Shown piece by piece: positions 56,886-64,000 of a DNA stretch of 64,000 nucleotides (positions are counted from its first letter, which is position 1; each line of letters begins with the position of its first letter). Origin of the DNA: Vanessa cardui (taxonomy: Eukaryota; Arthropoda; Insecta; Lepidoptera; Nymphalidae); the NCBI RefSeq assembly GCF_905220365.1, contig NC_061124.1, forward strand, positions 2,668,501-2,732,500, in the 5' to 3' direction. Below the pieces are notes generated by a model. The model ran no database searches, was not told the origin of the DNA, and was given only the letters and a program-made list of their open reading frames with translations. Made by a program: the position numbers and the translations under genes.

Positions 56886-59800
56886 TATATATAATAATAG
56901 TCTGCGTCCCTATTTTCGCCTTCGTTATTCTTTACCTTTTTCCTTTTTTACCTTTGACAACTTTAATGCAAAATGACATGATCATTTCGTGATCACATAA
57001 CAAGCGAATAACTGAACAAACTCCCTTACATATTTATCATAGGATATTGCAGTGGTTTTCCAGTGGGTCAAACTCGTGGCCAGATAAGGGTTAAGTACGA
57101 AGGAGTTTTACTTACAATAGAAGGTAAAATCTTTTCATTACCAGGAAACTATTACGTAGCATCAGTCAATTTATGTGACACGGGTCATGTGAAAGCCTCC
57201 GGATATACGAAGTCACCCCCGGATATGTCAAGTCAGAACATGACGCGGGTCCCTTTTGTTATCATTTATATGGTTTCAGGAGAATTTTCTGAATAGTACA
57301 TGTTTTTGGAAATAGAAGAATCCGTACGTAACGAGTTAAGGCATACTCATAGACCGTGATAAGGTTATACAATAATGATTAAATTAGGTACATGCATACA
57401 CACTGTACGGAATTCTGTTATAGTAACGGAAATCTTGCCCCAAGAAGGATTCATTGACTTTGCGGAGTTTGACTAAGAATTCATACATTCTTATCCATAT
57501 TAGTTTGACCAAATTCATACGTCATAGTTTGTTTCAGATCTTTCCCTTACCGCTTAAAGAGATGAATTAATTACGGAATATGATCACACATTACAGAGAT
57601 TCTGAAGGGGATATTGTCTCGTAAGAGTCGTGATTTCGCATTGTTAGTGTTTCGTGAGAGAGCAGAGGGAATGTCGTGAGAGAAACCGCTCATCGGTGCG
57701 ATAACAATACGATTAGATAGCTTTAAGTCATAAGCGGATGTTGCAAAACTAGTTTTATGCTCTCATTAATGTACTATATGGTACTGTGTTCCATTTCGAA
57801 GGGAGGTTATGACAGACAAAATATAACATTAACTATGTCCCAAGATGCTATAAAAAAAAATCTTTTTTTCTATAAAGAAAAATTGTCCGGACAAAAAAAT
57901 AAAAATCATAAATTACACAGTCAGTATTAAATCGAATTCCCCATAACTTCATCGTTTAATAAAACTTCTTTTTACATAGAATTAATGAACGAATGTATGA
58001 ATGAATACAATACAGGAGACATTGCACGTGAATATTATCTTAATAATATTTTGAGAAAATTATCATTTTAAATATAACGCCGCGTCTCAGTTATATTTTT
58101 ATTCATATTTATCAAATGTTCTAGAATAAATTTACCTCTGGCGAAGAAAATTACACGTTTTCATATGAGTGAGATATTTTAAATTAAGTTTTTGCGCAAA
58201 CTTATATGTTTATTGCTGTTTTGGATGAGTGACATTACCCTGTCAGAATCACTGGGAGTTATTGATAAGATCTAACGAATGTATGGTTTAACTATACCCC
58301 ATACAACTTCATTTGAAGTCCGCCTTATATAGTTATTGTTTTTAATATTTTTATACCTTTCTGATATTTGATTGATTAAAATGAAAGAGAAAGTATTCGT
58401 CTGCAGGATTAAGTGTTAGCACTCTGCGTACCGAGTAGGAACAAGTCAGATTTTATAATACCGTGACGTGTAAATTTATTGGTATAATTACTTATATACA
58501 TTAAATACTAATTACGAAATCATTATTTCAAAAACGAAGAACACTGTTGCTATTATTAAAAAATGAAATAAAATCATTTTATTATGCTATTGAAATTATT
58601 ATCTGTGTTTAGTATACAGTTGTGTGAGTTGACTCACACATACTCGAAAAATTAAAGTAAATTCGTCAAAAGAATTGAAAATAGAACAAATCTTAATTTA
58701 AACGTTTATATAACGCATCTGTTTATAACTTGTCACAAAGATGATAAAGCAAGAAAAATAAAATGTCGTTTCCTTGCTTTCACGCGATTTTAAAAGCGAA
58801 TAAATGAAAATAACGATAATGGAAGCTGAACGAATGATTTATTGCAACTTGTTTATATGATTTATGAGATATTTTATTGCGATTAATATTGGCGGGAAAG
58901 TGTAATTGGTGTGTAAGACTTAAGACCTTTTAACATTTGAATAGCAAAAACACGATTATCAATTTGTTTATGAATGAATGAAATTAAGAATAATAAATTT
59001 CGGTAGATTGTCATTGTATGACATCATAATAGGCAAAAGACAAAAAGATTTTTTGGAATGTAAATATTTTCTGAAATGTCGCTGTTGCCTTTGTTGGTCT
59101 TTTGATCTCAGTGTATTTATTTTACTTAAGATTTTTTTCTAAGGTCATTCACAAATTTTTACTCTATGTATTAACATTTTTTTTAAATTATGTAATTCAA
59201 TTATATCCAAACTTGTAAAAAACAGGAGCACAAACAGACCTTCAGTCTCTGCGAAAAGTAAAAATTTAGAAACCTGTTTTTGAGGCAAAAGTAATATCCC
59301 AAAAATATATAAAAATAATAACTATAATTAAAAAGCATATTATTTTTATAATTAGTTGCACTCAAAAGGATATCAATTTTCATAAACATGAAATTTCATT
59401 CTACGCAACATTTTAATCAACACTGATATTATAACTGCGAATTGTAACTGGTTGCTGCGCTTTCACGGCTAAATCACTGAATCGAATTTGATGAAATTTT
59501 GATATGAAAAGAAAGAACATAGGCTATACAAAGGTCTACTACTTTTTATGATTAACACCAATAACCAACCAATAAAGCAAGTGAAGCAGCAGGCAAGGAA
59601 TAGTCTAGTATTTGTAATTCCACTTGAACGTACGCGTATAAGTCAAGACGCACAAGGAGTTCAACGACCTCTCCCTTATATGTCACAATTAGTTCACACG
59701 TAGGCTGTATCACCTAACATGGAGGCTCCGTTAATTGATAAACGTGCGGTGTATTCCGTTTTCCTGATTTGTATGAAAGTTACTTATGAGGATAAATGAG

Positions 59801-61092
59801 GAGAAATAATGACCTATAAGAGCCTACTTTCTGAAACACTTACGTCATTTATCAATTGAATATTATTGGCCTCAGGAGAGGACATATGTCGCATTAAATT
59901 CTTCTACACGTAAATCCACTAATCAAACAATCTCCAAACTTTCTCAATAGACAAAATTTGTCCTTTCTTCTTTGGGACATTCAATGGCTGTGCCTTTAAC
60001 TCAATTTTATTTTTGGAATTAGTGATTTTATTGGATTGCAAATTAAAAAAAAAAGAATTTTTGTCACCAACCATATCGAAGAATATTGCAAGTGCGTTAC
60101 TTTAAAAAAATCCAAGAAACGAAAAATTCGTATCGAAAATGTTGTTGCAAAATGTGTTGAAAAGATCAGAGTGCTCCAGACGCCGAGCATACTTTGTGGA
60201 GAGTGTAAAATTTTATTTTTATTTCATTCTCTAGAGCGTTCTCCGATATTATAGTTAATTCCCTTAAACGATGCAGACGCGACCAAACGAACTGTACCAA
60301 GAATACTGGCAGCGTGTTTGAAAAATAGTCTTTCAATATCTTTATAAAATTTCACAAGATATTTTAATTGTGTTTTGAATTCTTCGTTTTCAATTTCAGG
60401 TATTGGTTTATTTATTTCTTAATAACTTTTGAATTGATTGGGCGTCAAGATGTATTTCAGGACCAATATTCTGCGTATAATTGATGATAGCCCATAAAAG
60501 AGAGTAAATTGTTACAACGTGTTTGGCTCATATCCATACCTAATCGTTGAAAGTAATTTTTACGACAAAGGAAGGCAGTAAGATAAATTAAACTTAGAGT
60601 TTTTTTAATAAATAATATACGTAATAGTAAGAGTATAGTAACTCGCCTCATAAAGGCAAAGGAGTATAACGGAGGTGAAGGAGACATGACGGTAAAATTA
60701 AAAATGATCATCTCTATACGACTTTTTAAAAAGCGTCATATCGTTTGCATTTTAAACAAGTCGAACTTACCCCGAAGTGTGGCAATAGATGTCAAAACAA
60801 AAGAAGATAGCTATTCTGTCATTCAAATTTGATTGTTTATAGACTACTTGCATTTTGTCAGAATAAATTGCGATCAACTCACGTAAAAACTGTTCCGAAA
60901 TTAAAATAAAAAAAGTTGACATTCTGTGTATTTACGTTGAGGTGTTTACTTTGCAAAACTTACAACTGTTACACACAACTAAGTCCATAAGTTAATGTTA
61001 TTGCAGAGCACAGTAAACCTATTGTTTTAGTTCACTGTCGTGAATCATTACTTCACAAAACTGCCATTAACCTACAAAATGTATCAAATGAA

Positions 61093-61275
61093 GATTTCGA
61101 CATATTGGCGTTGTAAGAAATAACGTCCTTACATCGCCCATGCTAACCTTGGGAATAATATGTTATGTCCTTTGTGCCTGTAGTTACACGAGCTCTTTCC
61201 ACCTTCGAACTGGATCACAATATTATGAAATCTTGTTGTTTGGTGGCAGAATATCTGATGAGTGATCACGTGGGG
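61093..61275 (-). repeat. Poly(A)-tailed SINE-like fragment
   Basis: ATTGGCGTTGTAAGAAATAA and TATGTCCTTTGTGCCTGTAG identify it; both ends are lost. Confidence 0.5.
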
Positions 61276-62572
61276 TAGATAAAATCCAATTGATCGTAGA
61301 TGTTTGTGTAGTAGATCATTTTTTTCATGAAGCATTATTTTACTGGATTATCTGAATTGGCAAGCAGAACGAGATATATCTCTATAGATTTGTCTAGGTT
61401 TGTAATCGTGGTGTTTAGAAATTAGAAAAAATTAATATGTAAATAATTATAACCGGCTTCGCTATTTTTATGTTATGATTGTATTATTTTGGTTAGTAAA
61501 AATATATATATGTGTAGTCAAAAAATTATATTATAACTACATATATGAACACTATACTGTTCAAATATTGTCAATAGGTATTCTGAACTGTTTCTTGAAG
61601 AGTTTTACTGTTCAAATTTGTTCTCAGCTCCAATATTTATTTATTTAAATATTGTCCAGTCCTACACTTGACCCGACTTTAATATATGAAATAAAGAGCT
61701 CAAAATAGATTGACAAGAAGAATATTTAGTTAAACGTACAAAGTCTTGAGGCGCTTTAAGCTCTTCATTTAAATATATTCCAATTTAAACTACATACACC
61801 TGTGTGAATGTAATCTTGACATGTAATTTAAGATGAAACGCATGTTTTTGTCAGTTTAATAAGCTTGAAATACCAAAGGGTTGTTAAGTATAGATATTAC
61901 GCATAACTTTGTTCGTCTGAATTTGATATTCCTAAGAGATTAGTAACATGTTTTTATAATGAATAAATTTAAGCTAATGCGTTTGTTAATTGAAGTGAAA
62001 CTTTTAAGTGTGATGAGGGTAGTAATTTTTTAACGTGCAACGTTTTTTTATGTAACGTTTGTGGTAGAAAAATAATTCAAGCATTTTTTCTTAATTTATG
62101 TCACCTTGACCATGACAATCTACAATCATTTTTTGCAGATTAATTTAGATCCATATTTGTACTGTGTCAAGTTTTATTTAAATAAAATTTAAATTTGGAA
62201 TTAATTTAAAATCGTTACGAATCATTATTATTATTACTGTTGAAAATCATGGTGATATTGTATCGTCATAGCTTATAGGTTTCTAGGAACCAATAATGCG
62301 AGTTACGTGAAACGGAAAAACGTTCTGTTTGCACTATTTCACAGCGCGAATGTGGGAGCTGCACAATGATATTTTCATTACTGAGTAGGTGTTCAGATTT
62401 TTCGTCCAACCTGTCATAAACGACGATTTTTTTGTTGTTGATAGAACACGTAAGACTTATAAAAGAAGGTGCAGCGTGTTTCCAAGACTATTGTAGCGTT
62501 AATTCGGATTAAATATATCTAGAACATCTCTTCTATTAACGTAACTTTATTTTATTGTCTCGTATATAAAGG

Positions 62573-62689
62573 CGTGTAAGCCTAATTAATTCGGCATTCT
62601 ATTCTGCACCAAGGTCCTGCGACTCCCACAGTTTATTGTTCACAAACAAAGCTTGATAGTTTTGCAATGAAAATATATTTCGTGGTCTC
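62573..62689 (+). promoter_or_regulatory. Candidate core promoter and first exon of an unseen gene
   Basis: TATATAAA at 62573-62580 is followed about 20 bp later by TCGGCATTCT and an untranslated stretch to ATGAAAATATATTTCGTGGT at 62667. It could be the start of a secreted-protein first exon (MKIYFVV), cut by a weak GTAATT donor at 62690. No second exon is seen before the window ends. Confidence 0.25.
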
Positions 62690-62939
62690 GTAATTAGAAA
62701 CTGCGAAGTGGATGGGAATTGTGGAAACAGTCGGTACTATTTCAATAGTGTGATAATCTTAAGATTAAATTGAATACTGTGTGATTTTCGTAGTGACAAA
62801 TATCAGCCGAAGTATCCATTGCTAAAAGTGTGAATTATATTTGAGGGTTGCGGGTTAAAATTCGTATAAGCACTTTTGAAACCTTACGTGCCTAATTTGT
62901 GAGTTTTTGTGAACCCTGCCTGTGTTCGTTGATTCTAAT

Positions 62940-63185
62940 TGAGGGCCTCAGTGGTCGAGTAGCGTGTACACTACTTTCATGGGTACGCCACTCCGAGATC
63001 CTAGGTTCGATTTTCAGCCGAGTCAATGGAGAAAAAAAACATTAGTTTTGTCATATTGTCTTGGGTCTGCGGTTCGTGGTACTATCGTTACTTTTGATTT
63101 TCCATAACACAAGTGCTTTAGCTACTTACATTGGGATCAGAATAATGTATATGATGTTGTCCAATATTTATTTATATTTATTATC
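62940..63185 (+). mobile_element. Second tRNA-derived SINE family, + copy
   Basis: The head CCTCAGTGGTCGAGTAGCGT and B box AGGTTCGATTTTC precede a body ending in an AT-rich tail (CAATATTTATTTATATTTA). It is not a functional tRNA: there is no cloverleaf and the body is long. Confidence 0.7.
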
Positions 63186-63790
63186 AATGCATTCGATTAC
63201 GATTCTAATTTAGATTTGACGTAAATTAATGTGCTTTATTATTTCCTAAAATCTATTTTAGTTTACACCAGGGAATAACCGGAATACGGATAGTCCAATA
63301 ACACGCTGGAATAACTTCATTCAACTAGCAGGAAAATATCGGCATTTCCCGGGAAGAGATGTCATGGACAAAGTTAGATGATGTCTGTTCTCGAAACTGA
63401 TTCCCGATGTCGAAACTAATTTTCTTCCAAATCAATTATTTTGGTGAGTTGTCATTTATAGTTCATTGCTCATGAACATTGAAATTACGAAATATTAACG
63501 ATATGTTACGTTGTAAATGCACTTAACTTGGGAATCACGATATGTCTCTTAGGCTGGTGCTAACGATTGTTGCTGATGCGCTTAATACACAAATACTAAG
63601 TAAGTATCGCGGCTTGGCGATGCAACATCTGCTTATATCTAGACATTGCACATAGGCCAATAACCATGTAACTGATAAGGCGATCCCGCCGATCTCATGG
63701 GAGACTACCTAACTACGAAGGACCTATATCAAGCCCTACTTGTGGCCTTATGTTAAGCCATTCGACAAACGCAGCAGTCAACTACAATAT

Positions 63791-63962
63791 GTACAGCCTT
63801 TAAATTTCCCACAGCTGGGCTAAGGCATCCTCCCCCTTTGAGGAGAAGTTTAGGAGCACATTCAATCACAGTGTGTTACAATGTAGATTGGTGGATTAAC
63901 ACGTGGCGGAATTTTGATGAAATTAGACACATGCCGGTTACTTTAAAATATTTTCCTTATAT
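63791..63962 (-). mobile_element. tRNA-derived SINE, partial, diverged
   Basis: The tail and 3' half are recognisable (ACAGCCTTTAAATTTCCCAC and GATGAAATTAGACACATGC). The head is missing before the window ends. Confidence 0.6.
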
Positions 63963-64000
63963 TATAATTGTAAATGACATTAAGTTTATAAAAATTTAGT

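Larger units (their letters stand above)
50933..62500. other. Repeat-rich right flank, possibly CPAP3 intron 1
   Basis: Because the first CPAP3 exon is unseen, part of this stretch may be its intron. Contents are the palindrome at 52124, the foldback element at 52842, repeat copies at 53788 and 54360-55300, SINE pieces at 55936-56885, a fragment at about 59435-59600 (GCTGCGCTTTCACGGCTAAA) and SINE-like 61093. Between 56,900 and 59,400 I see nothing. Confidence 0.5.

Noticed and set aside
57108..57160. Minus-strand MKRFYLLL followed by a GTAAGT donor, as CPAP3 first exon
   Set aside because: It ends in phase 2, whereas CPAP3 exon 2 needs phase 1.
57063..57296. Open frame preceded by GATATTGCAG (GYCSGFPVGQ...)
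   Set aside because: No family resemblance, no clear donor, and the residues drift into simple composition. Most likely a chance frame.
60885..60930. Minus-strand MSTFFILISEQFL with GTGAGT donor, as CPAP3 first exon
   Set aside because: The phase fits, but the leader would contain Glu and Gln mid-helix and the site lies 10 kb away with no other support.
62940..63020. tRNA gene
   Set aside because: A and B boxes are present but there is no cloverleaf, and the sequence is the head of a repeated SINE.
1..64000. CRISPR arrays, operons or bacterial features
   Set aside because: None seen. The DNA is intron-bearing insect sequence.

Overview
The window is animal nuclear DNA, almost certainly from a moth or butterfly (Lepidoptera). 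It is AT-rich, its genes are split by GT-AG introns, the encoded proteins look like insect orthologues, and the non-coding DNA is packed with short mobile elements of lepidopteran type: tRNA-derived SINEs ending in (TTG)n, many copies of a second SINE-like family, RTE/CR1-type LINE ends and foldback MITEs. All exon models below were read by eye. In each, reading phase is kept across every junction.

Left part (1-24,000). After about 4 kb of repeat-rich DNA, a CIMIP2/FAM166-type sperm-axoneme protein gene runs on the + strand in eight exons from 4250 to 23225 (309 aa). The complete Elongator catalytic subunit gene Elp3 (seven exons, 17126-21259, 555 aa) lies inside its sixth intron on the same strand. 

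Middle part (24,100-33,310). A nine-exon kynurenine aminotransferase / glutamine transaminase K-type gene (454 aa) lies on the - strand, convergent to the first pair. Its introns are full of MITEs and SINEs. Two of these sit within about 20 bp of 5' splice sites, and one intron carries a duplicated copy of an exon donor.

Gene-poor part (33,310-46,500). Two mobile-element remnants stand out. At about 37,916-38,952, near-identical inverted repeats enclose the starts of two convergent genes: a THAP zinc-finger protein on - and, on +, the N-terminus of a protein matching a lepidopteran family I recall as SWIM/YqaJ-like. This looks like an internally deleted two-gene transposon. At 42,363-43,739, a piggyBac-like element lies between TTAA sites and has disrupted an old SINE.

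Right part (46,500-64,000). A CPAP3/obstructor-type cuticular chitin-binding gene (three ChtBD2 domains, - strand) occupies 46,516-50,640. Its first exon was not found, and it has two possible C-termini. Beyond it I see only repeats, including a 588-bp foldback element with 222-bp arms, a 45-nt perfect palindrome, a SINE with two nested insertions, and a weak candidate promoter and first exon near 62,570-62,690.

The three recognised housekeeping or structural loci are functionally unrelated: tRNA modification, kynurenine/transamination metabolism and cuticle. The main novelty lies in the mobile DNA and in the nested gene arrangement.
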